NCBI RefSeq assembly: GCF_000702945.1
Contig: NZ_JNLE01000003.1
Location: 3,519,501-3,583,500 of the forward strand
Length of the DNA: 64,000 nucleotides
Reading direction: 5' to 3'
From: Clostridium sp. KNHs205
GTDB taxonomy: Bacteria; Bacillota; Clostridia; Lachnospirales; Lachnospiraceae
Shown here: positions 27,600 to 36,130 of the stretch, piece after piece
How positions within the stretch are numbered: position 1 is the first letter of the stretch
Layout: every line of letters starts with the position of its first letter
Program-made: the position numbers and the translations under genes
The notes under the pieces: generated by a model
The model's input: only the letters and a program-made list of their open reading frames with translations
Databases searched by the model: none
What the model was told of the DNA's origin: nothing

Positions 27600-29057
27600 A
27601 TGAAAAATTTGAAAAAAGTAATAGCTCTTTGCTTATCTGTTATGATGGTCGTATCAATGTTTGGATGCAGTAAAAAGACTGAGAAAGACACTCCCTCCAG
27701 CAGCGAAGTCACAGAAAGTGCCACAGAAGTACCTACAACAGAACCTGTGAACAATACTGGTGAAAAAAGAACAATCAATATTGGTACCTGGTGGATACAA
27801 TACTATGACAGTTCCCATAAGTCCGTAGAGGATGATCCCTCGTATTCAGGTTTGGATGTAGCACATTTGAAATTTGATAATGTAAAAAAGATTCATGATA
27901 AATACAATGTAGATTTCTTCTGGAAAAACCTGACTTATGCAGGAGTTCAGGAATCTATTAATAATTCCATTCTTGCAGGTACACCTGATTGTGATATTTA
28001 CCTGGTAGAGCTGGCGTTTGGTATACCGGCAGCACTTAACGGTCTGGCTACTGATATGAAAACTGTTCTTCCGGCGGATAACGATCTCTTTACCACACAA
28101 AAGAATATAACTTACCTGGATCTGGGTGACGGTAAAGCGACACTGCTAAAGAGGGTAGAAGCAGCTTCTACGATAGAAGCAACCTATCCCTTAGGCTTTA
28201 ATATACAGATGCTGGAAGATAATAACCTGGAAGATCCCAGAAAATTATATGAGCGAGGAGAGTGGACCTGGGATAAATTCATCGAATATTGTAAGGTACT
28301 GACAAAGGATTCGGATGGAGACGGTCAGACAGATCAATATGGCTATTGCGGTTTCCAAAATGAGACCTTCGAGCAGCTGCTTATGAGTAACGGTGCACAT
28401 GTTGCGGCAACCAAAAAAGAGGAGCTTTCTTCTGCGGCAACGGGTGAAGCTCTGCAGATGATGTCAGATATGTACAATGTATATAATGTTGCCTATCCTT
28501 ATGATTTTGAAAGCGGCGACGACGCTACCACCATGAGGGGACAGTACCGTGAAGGAAATATCGGTTTCTTTCCTATTGCAGCATGGATTGCAGCAGATAA
28601 GGCAGATTATGACTACTCAGGTGCAAACGGCTCTACCCTTGCATTTGATACGGCCTATGTTCAGTGGCCGGTAGGTCCTTCCGGTAATAAGGATACCAAT
28701 GCCGGTAAAGTATCAGCAGGTGAATACTATATTATACCTGCAGGGGTAAAAGATCCGGAAACAGTTTACAACGTGCTTTATGATATGTGGAACTGGTATG
28801 ACGGAGATACTTCTGTTCGAGATGATGAAGAGACTCTGTATTGGTGGTATGCAGTTACTGCTTCTGATGAAACCTTACAGAATGAGAATTTCTCCATTAT
28901 GGAAGATGTCGGCAGAAGAGAAACCTTTGAGCTTTGGAATCAGCTGGGTATCTCTTACGATCTTCACTCTCTGATCAAAGGGGAGACCACACCTGCACAG
29001 TTCCAGGAAACCTATAAACAGCAGGTACAGGATGCACTTGATGCCTATTTTAAGTAA
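27600..29057 (+). CDS. ABC transporter extracellular solute-binding lipoprotein
   Basis: About 485 aa. The lipobox is MVVSMFGC. After a Ser/Thr/Glu-rich linker comes a family 1 solute-binding fold (INIGTWWIQYYDSS, CDIYLVELAFGIPAAL, EEPRKLY-type ERGEWTWDKFIEYCKVLTKDSDGDG). DSDGDGQTD resembles a Ca-binding loop. It is the probable receptor for permease pair 2. The start is ATG 27600 after AGGAGG at 9-bp spacing; an in-frame ATG at 27561 directly abuts the previous stop without a ribosome site. Ligand inferred from context to be an oligosaccharide. Confidence 0.88.
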   Translation: MKNLKKVIALCLSVMMVVSMFGCSKKTEKDTPSSSEVTESATEVPTTEPVNNTGEKRTINIGTWWIQYYDSSHKSVEDDPSYSGLDVAHLKFDNVKKIHDKYNVDFFWKNLTYAGVQESINNSILAGTPDCDIYLVELAFGIPAALNGLATDMKTVLPADNDLFTTQKNITYLDLGDGKATLLKRVEAASTIEATYPLGFNIQMLEDNNLEDPRKLYERGEWTWDKFIEYCKVLTKDSDGDGQTDQYGYCGFQNETFEQLLMSNGAHVAATKKEELSSAATGEALQMMSDMYNVYNVAYPYDFESGDDATTMRGQYREGNIGFFPIAAWIAADKADYDYSGANGSTLAFDTAYVQWPVGPSGNKDTNAGKVSAGEYYIIPAGVKDPETVYNVLYDMWNWYDGDTSVRDDEETLYWWYAVTASDETLQNENFSIMEDVGRRETFELWNQLGISYDLHSLIKGETTPAQFQETYKQQVQDALDAYFK

Positions 29058-29099
29058 GTAATTTATTATATCGGAAACAGTAGTTAAATTTCTGATAAA

Positions 29100-29155
29100 G
29101 CAGCGGCTGCGCTGCCGTATACAAATAGAAATTACAGGGCGGGGTGCCGCCCTGT
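29100..29155 (+). promoter_or_regulatory. two GC-rich hairpins between binding protein and phosphorylase
   Basis: GCAGCG-GCTG-CGCTGC (29100-29115) and ACAGGGCGG-GGTG-CCGCCCTGT (29134-29155, 9 bp perfect) sit in a 120-bp gap. The second is followed by only AAAAAGG, not a T run, so an mRNA-stabilising or processing role is more likely than full termination. They are very GC-rich for this window. Confidence 0.6.
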
Positions 29156-29178
29156 AAAAAGGTAGAATGGAGGAATTT

Positions 29179-30201
29179 ATGAGCGATTTAAAAATGATAG
29201 CTCCTGCGGTGCCAAATGTTCCCTGGCAGGAACGTCCGGCAGGGTTAAAGGATGCCCCGGTTTGGAGATATACAGAAAATCCAATCATTGGACGTAATCC
29301 CGTAAAAGGCGTTGCCAGAATATTTAACAGTGCGGTCATGCCTTATGGGGATGAATTTATTGGTGTTTTCCGCGGTGAGCAGACGAACGGTATTCCTTAT
29401 ATCTACCTGGGTAGAAGTAAGGATGCCATTCACTGGGATTTTGATGAGAATAAAATACCTTTTGTGGATAGTGAGGGTAAATCCTTTATGCCGCTATATG
29501 CCTATGACCCAAGACTGGTAAAGGTAGAGGATACCTATTACATCATTTGGTGTCAGGATTTTTACGGTGCGGCAATCGGTATGGCTAAAACAAAGGATTT
29601 TGAAAGCTTTGAAAGAGTGGAAAATCCATTTCTGCCTTATAATCGAAATGCAGTGCTGTTTCCCCGGAAAATCAACGGAAATTTTGTTATGTTAAGCAGA
29701 CCCTCTGACAGCGGGCATACACCTTTTGGTGATATCTTTGTTAGTGAAAGTCCGGATCTCACTTTTTGGGGTAAACACAGACATGTTATGGGAAGAGGCA
29801 GTAACTGGTGGGAATCCTTAAAAATTGGCAGCGGTGCAACTCCTATTGAGACCAGTGAAGGTTGGCTTTTGTTCTACCATGGGGTAAGCGGTACCTGTAA
29901 TGGCTATGTATACAGCATTGGCGGAGCAATTCTGGATCTTGAGAATCCCTCCATCGTAAAGTATCGTTGTGAGACCTTCCTGCTTACGCCGGAGGAGTGG
30001 TATGAAGAGAGAGGATTTGTTCCCAATGTAATTTTTCCTTGTGCTACCATTCATGATTCAGAGTCTGGAAAGATTGCCATTTACTATGGTTCAGCAGATA
30101 GTTATGTCGGTCTGGCCTTCACCAAATTTGATGAAATCATAGCCTATATCAAGGAACATAGCAATGTATCCGCAAGTGATACGGAAGTTGGTAACAGATA
30201 G
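29179..30201 (+). CDS. GH130 beta-mannoside phosphorylase
   Basis: A 340-aa cytoplasmic five-bladed-propeller enzyme that would cleave beta-1,4-mannosides with phosphate to release mannose 1-phosphate. The catalytic Asp110 lies in YAYDPRLVKVEDTYYIIW. Phosphate-site and propeller motifs are present (NRNAVLFPRKINGNFVMLSRP, SDSGHTPFGDI, KIGSGATPIET, WLLFYHG). No signal peptide. The RRIFNS-like VARIFNSAV start and length favour the mannooligosaccharide phosphorylase branch (GH130_2) rather than mannosylglucose phosphorylase, but this is recalled, not tested. ATG 29179 (5 bp after GGAGG) is preferred to ATG 29167. Last gene of the operon. Confidence 0.88.
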   Translation: MSDLKMIAPAVPNVPWQERPAGLKDAPVWRYTENPIIGRNPVKGVARIFNSAVMPYGDEFIGVFRGEQTNGIPYIYLGRSKDAIHWDFDENKIPFVDSEGKSFMPLYAYDPRLVKVEDTYYIIWCQDFYGAAIGMAKTKDFESFERVENPFLPYNRNAVLFPRKINGNFVMLSRPSDSGHTPFGDIFVSESPDLTFWGKHRHVMGRGSNWWESLKIGSGATPIETSEGWLLFYHGVSGTCNGYVYSIGGAILDLENPSIVKYRCETFLLTPEEWYEERGFVPNVIFPCATIHDSESGKIAIYYGSADSYVGLAFTKFDEIIAYIKEHSNVSASDTEVGNR

Positions 30202-30202
30202 A

Positions 30203-30252
30203 AGCGTAGTGTAATAGAGAGGCTAGTGTAATTGAGAAGCTAGTGTAATAAT
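30203..30252 (+). repeat. three tandem 17-bp repeats after the phosphorylase gene
   Basis: The core AGCTAGTGTAATTGAG recurs at 30203, 30220 and 30237 with a few changes. Same 17-bp period as the array at 8388. Confidence 0.55.
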
Positions 30253-30273
30253 AATTAGTTCTAAAATAATAGT

Positions 30274-30322
30274 AAGGGGTTTTGCAAAATAGATCAGGTG
30301 TCTATGGAGCAAAATCCTTTTT
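30274..30322 (+). terminator. rho-independent terminator of the mannan operon
   Basis: AAGGGGTTTTGC pairs with GCAAAATCCTT across a ~23-nt loop and is followed by TTTTCT. Confidence 0.7.
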
Positions 30323-30561
30323 CTGTATATGCTCAACTTTCTTTTTATTAATTTGCTTTTCCTTGCGATAGCATTAATCTATATAGGTGTATTCGTTCTT
30401 TGTGTTTTGTGGAATATACCTGCACTCATAGAGAAACAAGCCTTATAACTTTGAATTATGATTTATGAATATTATGATTTATGAATGTTTCAATAAATGT
30501 ATATGGAAGAAGTGAATACTAATTTTCATTCGTTATTTGATTAGATGTTTATAAAAATATA

Positions 30562-30590
30562 TTGACTTATTGTAATTGCGTGATTATAAT
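30562..30590 (+). promoter_or_regulatory. near-consensus promoter for the ArsR/DUF2087 operon
   Basis: TTGACT, 17 bp, TATAAT. This predicts a transcript with a ~200-nt leader before the 135-aa protein gene. Confidence 0.8.
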
Positions 30591-30641
30591 GACAGTAATT
30601 TCTCAATTACTTTAAAAATCAATTAAGGAGTGTTGTTAACC

Positions 30642-30743
30642 TTGCTGGGTGGCATGGGGTTCCCGACCCCATGCCACCCGTCGGGTGCTCGGTGCGAATG
30701 GTCAAGTGCATATTTATTAGGTATTTATGGCCGTAGATATTAA
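30642..30743 (+). other. GC-rich hairpin and possible 33-aa leader ORF
   Basis: Inside the ~200-nt leader a perfect 14-bp inverted repeat (GGGTGGCATGGGGT / ACCCCATGCCACCC, loop TCCCG, 30647-30679) stands out in AT-rich surroundings. The same stretch is open from a TTG at 30642 (11 bp after AAGGAG) to TAA 30743, encoding LGGMGFPTPCHPSGARCEWS and a further 14 residues. It could be a leader peptide, a structured leader RNA or a short inserted element. Coding status is unproven. Confidence 0.4.
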
Positions 30744-30795
30744 TAGCACCCTAAAATTTAAATACAAATTATAAAAAAGTTGGAACGGAGGCAAC

Positions 30796-31203
30796 ATGGA
30801 GGTATTGAAAAGTACAGAAATCACAAAGTACCGCAAAGTGATGGAAGAAGAAAAAGAGAGAATCATATCCAATGTTAATTATTTGCAGAAAGATAACCGG
30901 GAGGATGAGGCGGTTTTTGAAAAAATCAGACTGAATGTCTATAACATCTTTCTCTCCTGTTTACAGGCCAGCATTAATAAATTGGATAAGGAAAGAGATT
31001 TTTATGATTCAAATTATATGACAGGACTAAAGACCGAGTATCTTGCCTGTATTGAGAGGATAAGTATGCCATGGAAAGAAAAACTTTCCTTCGCAGAAAA
31101 TCATGACATTACAGAAGACAGATTAATTGAAACGATTAAACTTGAAACAGCTGCCGCTATTAAGTCTCTGTTTCTACAAAGTTTAGAAGGAGCAGAGTTA
31201 TGA
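30796..31203 (+). CDS. hypothetical 135-aa protein
   Basis: I do not recognise this family. It is acidic/basic mixed, helical and has no membrane segment or signal. It begins after GGAGG (5 bp spacing) and its stop overlaps the ArsR-type start (TTATGA), so it is co-translated with that regulator. A small partner or sensor subunit of the regulator is possible. Confidence 0.75.
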   Translation: MEVLKSTEITKYRKVMEEEKERIISNVNYLQKDNREDEAVFEKIRLNVYNIFLSCLQASINKLDKERDFYDSNYMTGLKTEYLACIERISMPWKEKLSFAENHDITEDRLIETIKLETAAAIKSLFLQSLEGAEL

Positions 31204-31754
31204 CAGAAGAGCAGGTTATCAAGTTATTAAAATGTCTCTCTGATAAATCCAGGCTTCAGATTGTAAAAAACCTGGTCAAGGAACCCATGTATGTAGAACT
31301 TCTGGCAGAAAGGCTTGATCTGACACCTCCAACAGTATCTTTTCATTTAAAGAAATTAATGGACAGCGGGCTGGTGACTTCTGAGAAAGAGCAATACTAT
31401 ATGATATACCACGTGAATAGGGAGGTGTTTGGTAATACACTGGAGGAACTGATATTAAGTAAAGCTACTGAAAATGAAGCTGAAATGGAGAGGGAGCTGA
31501 AATATCGGAACAAAATTATCAACAGCTTCTTTGAGAGAGGGAAACTTAAAAGCATACCGGTGCAAAAGGAGAAACGTAAGATAATTCTAAATAAGCTGGC
31601 AGATAGATTTGAATATAAAAGAGAATATAAAGAGAAAGAAGTCAATCTTATATTGGCGGATTTTCATGATGACTTTTGTACCTTGCGTAAATATATGGTA
31701 GAAGAAGGTTTATTTGAACGGGTAAATAACAGCTATAAACGAAAAGAAAAGTAA
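31200..31754 (+). CDS. ArsR-family regulator with C-terminal DUF2087 domain
   Basis: A 184-aa protein. Residues 1-85 form an ArsR-type winged helix (LLKCLSDKSRLQIVKNLVKEPMYVELLAERLDLTPPTVSFHLKKLMDSGLV). Residues ~115-180 match the DUF2087 pattern (KRKIILNKLADRF, EVNLILADFHDDFCTLRKYMVEEGLFER), found fused to such regulators. There is no Cys pair typical of metal-sensing ArsR proteins. It overlaps the 135-aa gene by 4 bp. The signal sensed is unknown. Confidence 0.85.
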   Translation: MTEEQVIKLLKCLSDKSRLQIVKNLVKEPMYVELLAERLDLTPPTVSFHLKKLMDSGLVTSEKEQYYMIYHVNREVFGNTLEELILSKATENEAEMERELKYRNKIINSFFERGKLKSIPVQKEKRKIILNKLADRFEYKREYKEKEVNLILADFHDDFCTLRKYMVEEGLFERVNNSYKRKEK

Positions 31755-31805
31755 GAAAGACAATTTTTGAACTGCTGATTAAGAAATTACTGTGAATTCC
31801 AAACA

Positions 31806-31834
31806 TTGTTAATTCATTGCCATTCTGTTATACT
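31806..31834 (+). promoter_or_regulatory. promoter for the patatin-like gene
   Basis: TTGTTA, 17 bp, TATACT, 44 bp upstream of the start codon. Confidence 0.6.
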
Positions 31835-31878
31835 TTATGTTAAAAGATAACAATACTATAAGCAAAGGAGTGACTTAA

Positions 31879-32712
31879 ATGTCTGGAATCATTTTAGAAG
31901 GCGGAACCTTCCGCCCTATATTCAGTGCCGGTATTATGGATGCTTTATTAGAACATGAAATTTTGTTTCCCTACTGCATCGGTGTTTCAGCTGGCATAAG
32001 CTTTGGGTATTCCTATGTGTCTAAACAAAAAGGCAGGAACCTGGATATACTTCTTAACTTCAGAAAAGACAAGCGATATATAGGTACAAGAAATTTAATT
32101 AAATACAAAAGTCTCTTTGGACTGGACTTCGTTTACGATGAAATACCTAATAAGCTACATCCTTTTGATTGGGATACCTTTAACCAATACGACGGAAAAG
32201 TGGTGGTGGGTGTAACCAATGCCAATACCGGAAAAGTCGAATATTTGGATGGTAAAGATACGGATAAGAAATGTACTGTATTACAGGCCACCTGTGCTAT
32301 GCCAATGTTCTTTCCAGCGATTAATTGGAAAGAAAATCTGTATTATGATGGTGGACTCACTGATTCCATACCTATTAGAAAAGCTATTGCTGACGGCAAT
32401 GAGAAAAATCTTATTATATTGACAAGACCAAAGGGTTATCAAAGAATACTGGGAAACGACAGTAAGATTGCTATGAGGATGCTGCGTAATAAATATCCTG
32501 CAATGGTAGAGGTATTAAGAGACAGGCCCAAAATGTATAATGAAACCGTTGCATTTTGTGAAGAGCTCGAAAAGCAAGGAAAAGCTGTAATATTAAGACC
32601 TGAATACCCAATTGAAAGCCTGGAAAAAGATTTGGATACCCTGGAAAAGAATTACCGCCATGGTTATGATATGGCTGTAAGTAAGATAAAAGAAATTGAG
32701 AAGCTTCTGTAA
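31879..32712 (+). CDS. patatin-like phospholipase family protein
   Basis: A 277-aa predicted serine acyl hydrolase. The nucleophile motif is GVSAG with Ser37, and the catalytic Asp157 is in YYDGGLTDSIP, giving the Ser-Asp dyad of patatins. EGGTFRPIFSAGIMDAL replaces the usual G-G-x-R/K-G oxyanion loop and keeps Gly-Gly. It has no signal peptide, so is predicted cytoplasmic. Similar proteins are common in Firmicutes (YjjU-like group) with unclear substrate. It has its own promoter and follows AAAGGAG. Confidence 0.85.
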   Translation: MSGIILEGGTFRPIFSAGIMDALLEHEILFPYCIGVSAGISFGYSYVSKQKGRNLDILLNFRKDKRYIGTRNLIKYKSLFGLDFVYDEIPNKLHPFDWDTFNQYDGKVVVGVTNANTGKVEYLDGKDTDKKCTVLQATCAMPMFFPAINWKENLYYDGGLTDSIPIRKAIADGNEKNLIILTRPKGYQRILGNDSKIAMRMLRNKYPAMVEVLRDRPKMYNETVAFCEELEKQGKAVILRPEYPIESLEKDLDTLEKNYRHGYDMAVSKIKEIEKLL

Positions 32713-32876
32713 GATTATACAGTGAAGTTTTTATAATTAAACAGTAGCCTCTTTAAATTGTGTGGTGATGGCTCTTAAAATTGTACTGTGAAGCTTCTTT
32801 AATATATCAATTGTATTAAATAATAATACTTTGAAATTATATTCTCAAAAGTGAACTTATACATTTTTGTTATTTA

Positions 32877-32938
32877 GAAAAATCCATGTATCAACGTTTA
32901 GACTGGTTATTTAGCCATAACGTGATCCATGGATTTTA
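32877..32938. terminator. convergent hairpin terminator between patatin-like and aldo/keto reductase genes
   Basis: AAAATCCATG pairs with CATGGATTTT, with extended imperfect pairing inside (TATCAACG / CGTGAT). It lies between converging genes and has short T tracts on both strands, so may serve both. Confidence 0.6.
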
Positions 32939-32966
32939 TAGGTTGAACATTCAACAAAGAGCTGTC

Positions 32967-34064
32967 TTAAGCTCCTTTTGAAATTTCAGCCAGACGGTCA
33001 ATAATGGGTAAGTGCTGGGTACATAACTTTTCACATTTTCCGCATTTAATACATTCAGCTGCCATTTCTACAGGTATATGCCAATGATAGTTAATTCTGT
33101 CGTACATATTATTTCCGAGAAGTTTTTCATTATAGGCATCCATGAATTTAGGAATATCTATATCTTTTGGACAGTGTTTGCAATAAGCACAGCCGGTGCA
33201 AAGGTTATTTAAGGCAACGCCTTTATTTTCATATTCCTCAAAGATTTCCTTTGCAGGCCTTTCCTTCAGATTTTCTACTGCCTTACAGGCATCATCCACA
33301 TGTTCTTTGGTAGTACATCCGGAAAGGGTTATGGTGATTTCCTTATGGGATGCCACAAAGTTAAGGGCAGCCTGTGCAACCGTCAGATCAGTCCCCTCGG
33401 CAAGGTATTCGAAGGTTTTGGGATTATTAGGAATTAAACCGCCGCCTAAGGGGTTCATTACAACTACACCCATACCTTTTTCATGAGCAGCTGTAATACC
33501 GGTTTGACGAAAACGATAGTTTAAAGCGTTATACCCAATTAACATTCCCCTGAATTTATCAGCGGCAACAGCATCCTCAAGTTCATTCCCCTGCATATGA
33601 GAAGAAAAAACAATGTTTCGAATAAGTCCTTCACTTTTTGCCTCTTCAAAGAAACCATAAAGAGACTCACACTGGCTTTCAAAAGAGTTCAGATTCAGAA
33701 CACACCACAGATGATAAAAGTCAAGATAATCCACTTTTAATCTGCTTAAGGTAGTTTCAAGCCTGCTGCGAAAAGCATCTCTGGTACTTTTTCCTCCTAT
33801 GGTACCCAGATTGGTCTTGGAAGATATGTAGTAGCTGTCTCTGGGCAGTTGGGATAGTGCAAGTCCTGTTATCATTTCACTTTTATCATTACAATAAAAA
33901 GGTGCAGTATCAAAATAGTTTATGCCTTTTTCATGGGCATATAAAACAACTTCTGAACATTTTTCGTAGAGTTCTTCTTTTACATCCTCATCGTCATAGC
34001 GCATACAACCCATGCCTATGGCAGATACTTTCATATCAGTATTACCGTATTGCTTGTAGTACAT
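32967..34064 (-). CDS. aldo/keto reductase with C-terminal ferredoxin-like [4Fe-4S] domain
   Basis: A 365-aa oxidoreductase. Residues ~1-270 form the AKR barrel (YGNTDMKVSAIGMGCMRY at the start, NYFDTAPFYCNDKSE with the catalytic Asp and Tyr, DYLDFYHLW). The C-terminus carries CTGCAYCKHCPK and CIKCGKCEKLC, eight cysteines typical of the ferredoxin-like module in anaerobe AKRs. Likely an NAD(P)H-dependent carbonyl reductase with electron input through the clusters. It reads on the minus strand from a GGAGG site. A MITE-like element ends only 26 bp upstream of its start codon, so its promoter may have been displaced or replaced. Confidence 0.9.
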   Translation of the reverse strand: MYYKQYGNTDMKVSAIGMGCMRYDDEDVKEELYEKCSEVVLYAHEKGINYFDTAPFYCNDKSEMITGLALSQLPRDSYYISSKTNLGTIGGKSTRDAFRSRLETTLSRLKVDYLDFYHLWCVLNLNSFESQCESLYGFFEEAKSEGLIRNIVFSSHMQGNELEDAVAADKFRGMLIGYNALNYRFRQTGITAAHEKGMGVVVMNPLGGGLIPNNPKTFEYLAEGTDLTVAQAALNFVASHKEITITLSGCTTKEHVDDACKAVENLKERPAKEIFEEYENKGVALNNLCTGCAYCKHCPKDIDIPKFMDAYNEKLLGNNMYDRINYHWHIPVEMAAECIKCGKCEKLCTQHLPIIDRLAEISKGA

Positions 34065-34089
34065 TTTCTACCTCCGTCTGATTAGGACA

Positions 34090-34250
34090 TGTCTGAAAAT
34101 TCATAGTACTGAACTGAATAACTCACTTTGCGGTATTCTTGGCAGTAATTCAGGGAACATAGCACAATACATCATCTCGCGATTTGCTGCATTGTACGAA
34201 TTTATCCCACGAAATGGAGCCTCCAGCACAGTAAAAGTAGTTCTCAGACA
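34090..34250. mobile_element. 161-bp MITE-like element
   Basis: It begins TGTCTGAAAATTCATAGTAC and ends in the imperfect inverse (reverse complement TGTCTGAGAACTACTTTTAC); roughly 16 of the outer 25 positions match, with 9 of the first 10 identical. TG...CA ends are typical of IS-derived elements. It encodes no transposase. No convincing target duplication was seen. A matching autonomous element is not in this window. Confidence 0.5.
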
Positions 34251-34546
34251 CACCTTAGATTTCCTGATCAACAAATTTGCATAAGAATCTTTCATTCTAT
34301 AAGTTGAATTTCAGTTTGCCTCTTCCGTTTATAAAAAGGCCTGGTTATTAATGCTATATAGGGCAACTTATAGTATCAATAATAGTATAACATATAAATA
34401 AAAAAAATCTCAATGGAGAATATGATACTAAAAGCCACTTCAGACGGTAAGTAAAGGACTTTCTCTTTTACCAGAATAGTAGTATAATGAAGAAAAAGTA
34501 CAAGCAGTATTATTGTGAAGGAAATTAAGAGAGGGAATGAACGGAA
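34251..34546. other. AT-rich spacer with 10-bp inverted repeat
   Basis: CTATAAGTTG (34297) and CAACTTATAG (34364) form perfect 10-bp arms 57 nt apart. A TATAAT at 34483 could be the -10 of the following gene, but its -35 is poor. No ORF seen. Confidence 0.4.
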
Positions 34547-35059
34547 ATGATAAAAAAGAAAACGAATAAAACAGAAGCCTTACGAGAATCAAACAACGAA
34601 AAAAAAGTAGAATATAGCACAAAAAAAGCTGGCATAAGCAAAACGAATACTACCGGTAATAAATTATCAAAAAGCAATAGTAATAAAAAAAGCAGCAACT
34701 CTGCAGCTATAACCGATTGGTTTTTTATGAGTAAACAGGAAGTAACAGCAAAAGATATAGCGCAGCATTTACAGCCCCTAAACCTTGGAGAATTGGATTT
34801 GTGGGAGGAACTGAATATACTTGCTCTGGAAATGGGAGATAAAAACAGTATTGATTTTGAAGGTTTGGCAGGTGGGTTCAAAAGTAAAGAGGATATTGCA
34901 TTTATGAATCAACATGGGTTTGTAACTGTATTTACAGTAACCGTTAGTGAGGACAGTACATTAATACGTGGGGTTTTTGATGAAATTCTTAAGCAATTCT
35001 CCGGTGCCTTCTGTGTGGATACGGAGGATTTCAAGCCATACATTATGAGCAGGGAGTAA
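34547..35059 (+). CDS. hypothetical protein with Lys/Ser/Asn-rich N-terminus
   Basis: 170 aa, family not recognised. Residues 1-55 are low-complexity and strongly basic (SKSNSNKKSSNSAA). The rest (ITDWFFMSKQEVTAKDIAQHL to the end) looks like a compact alpha/beta domain. No signal peptide or membrane helix. It precedes the three-component sensor genes by 63 bp in the same direction and could be co-transcribed. The spacer contains AGAAGGAAGGGC twice, the second copy serving as the next gene's ribosome site. Confidence 0.6.
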   Translation: MIKKKTNKTEALRESNNEKKVEYSTKKAGISKTNTTGNKLSKSNSNKKSSNSAAITDWFFMSKQEVTAKDIAQHLQPLNLGELDLWEELNILALEMGDKNSIDFEGLAGGFKSKEDIAFMNQHGFVTVFTVTVSEDSTLIRGVFDEILKQFSGAFCVDTEDFKPYIMSRE

Positions 35060-35122
35060 TGACAGACAGCTTGAGAGAAGGAAGGGCTCGCTGTAGATTC
35101 AGATAGAAGGAAGGGCGCAAAA

Positions 35123-36130
35123 GTGAAAATGTTACGGGGAATATTTGGCTTATTGTTTGGCATGCTCCTGTTTCTTCTGGTTATGTTTGGGCAGCTTTTA
35201 TTCAGAGACGATAAGAGTAACGATGCAATCAGCAATAAAAATGATGCCAGGTTTCATATACAGATACTTGTTCAGAATACGGACGAATACTTTTGGACTA
35301 ATTTCAAAGACGGTGCAAAGGATGCTTCGGAAGAAATGAAAGTTCATACTGAATTTGTACCTATCACCGGTAAAGACGGTGAAGTGATACAGGACGCTGT
35401 TGAGAAGGGTATCTATGCAGGGGTTGACGGAATTGCCTTAAAACCCGCTGATGCTATCGGAACCGGTGAGATTGCAGAGGAAGCAAGAGTAAAAGGTATT
35501 CCTCTGGTGGTATATGAGAATGACAGTTATAACATATCAGGGGTACCAACAGTAGCCTCAAACAGTTATACTATCGGTTCAATGGCTGGTAAGATGGCAG
35601 CGGAGGCAGTGGGTAAAGGTGCGAAAGCAGTAGTTATAATGAATGAAGCCGGAGAAGAAGGAGATGTACTGTACAGAAATTTAAGTATACAGGGGATTAC
35701 AGAGGCTTTTTCTGTAAATGATGTACAGCTGGAAGAAATCTATACCTTAAAGCAAAATATGTTTGATGCAGAGAAAGTGACTTACTCGATTATTTCAAAA
35801 CATAAGGATGCAGATGTCATTATATGCCTTGACGAAAAAAGCACACCCGGTGTTGCACAGGTATTGGTAGATAACAATCTGGTAGGAGATATTAAGCTTG
35901 TAGGTTACGGCAGTATGCCTCTAACCCTTGATTATGTTGAAAGAGGGGTTGTCTATGGAACAGTATGCCCCAATGCTTATGAGATTGGGTATTATACAGT
36001 GAAACAGCTGGCGCAGGTATTAAACGGTGTGCAGATCAGTGACTATAAGAGTACACCGCTTTATACCATAGATGCCTCTAATGTGGCTGATTATAATAAT
36101 CAGATTACAGGACAGGCAGGTGAGGAATGA
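35123..36130 (+). CDS. membrane-anchored sugar-binding sensor protein (XylFII-like)
   Basis: A 335-aa periplasmic-binding-protein-like receptor held by an uncleaved N-terminal helix (GIFGLLFGMLLFLLVMFGQLL) with no lipobox. Residues ~45-320 form a type 1 binding fold (FHIQILVQNTDEYFWTNFKDGAKDA, DGIALKPADA, VASNSYTIGSMAGKMAAEA). It overlaps the following LytS/YesM-type kinase by ATGA. In Clostridium beijerinckii the arrangement XylFII-LytS-YesN senses extracellular xylose and switches on the xylose transporter; the gene order here fits that model. GTG 35123 follows GAAGGAAGGG. Ligand identity is inferred. Confidence 0.82.
   Translation: MKMLRGIFGLLFGMLLFLLVMFGQLLFRDDKSNDAISNKNDARFHIQILVQNTDEYFWTNFKDGAKDASEEMKVHTEFVPITGKDGEVIQDAVEKGIYAGVDGIALKPADAIGTGEIAEEARVKGIPLVVYENDSYNISGVPTVASNSYTIGSMAGKMAAEAVGKGAKAVVIMNEAGEEGDVLYRNLSIQGITEAFSVNDVQLEEIYTLKQNMFDAEKVTYSIISKHKDADVIICLDEKSTPGVAQVLVDNNLVGDIKLVGYGSMPLTLDYVERGVVYGTVCPNAYEIGYYTVKQLAQVLNGVQISDYKSTPLYTIDASNVADYNNQITGQAGEE

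Noticed and set aside
34101-34295. 64-aa minus-strand frame
   Set aside because: It coincides with the MITE-like element and its composition does not resemble a protein with its own ribosome site.
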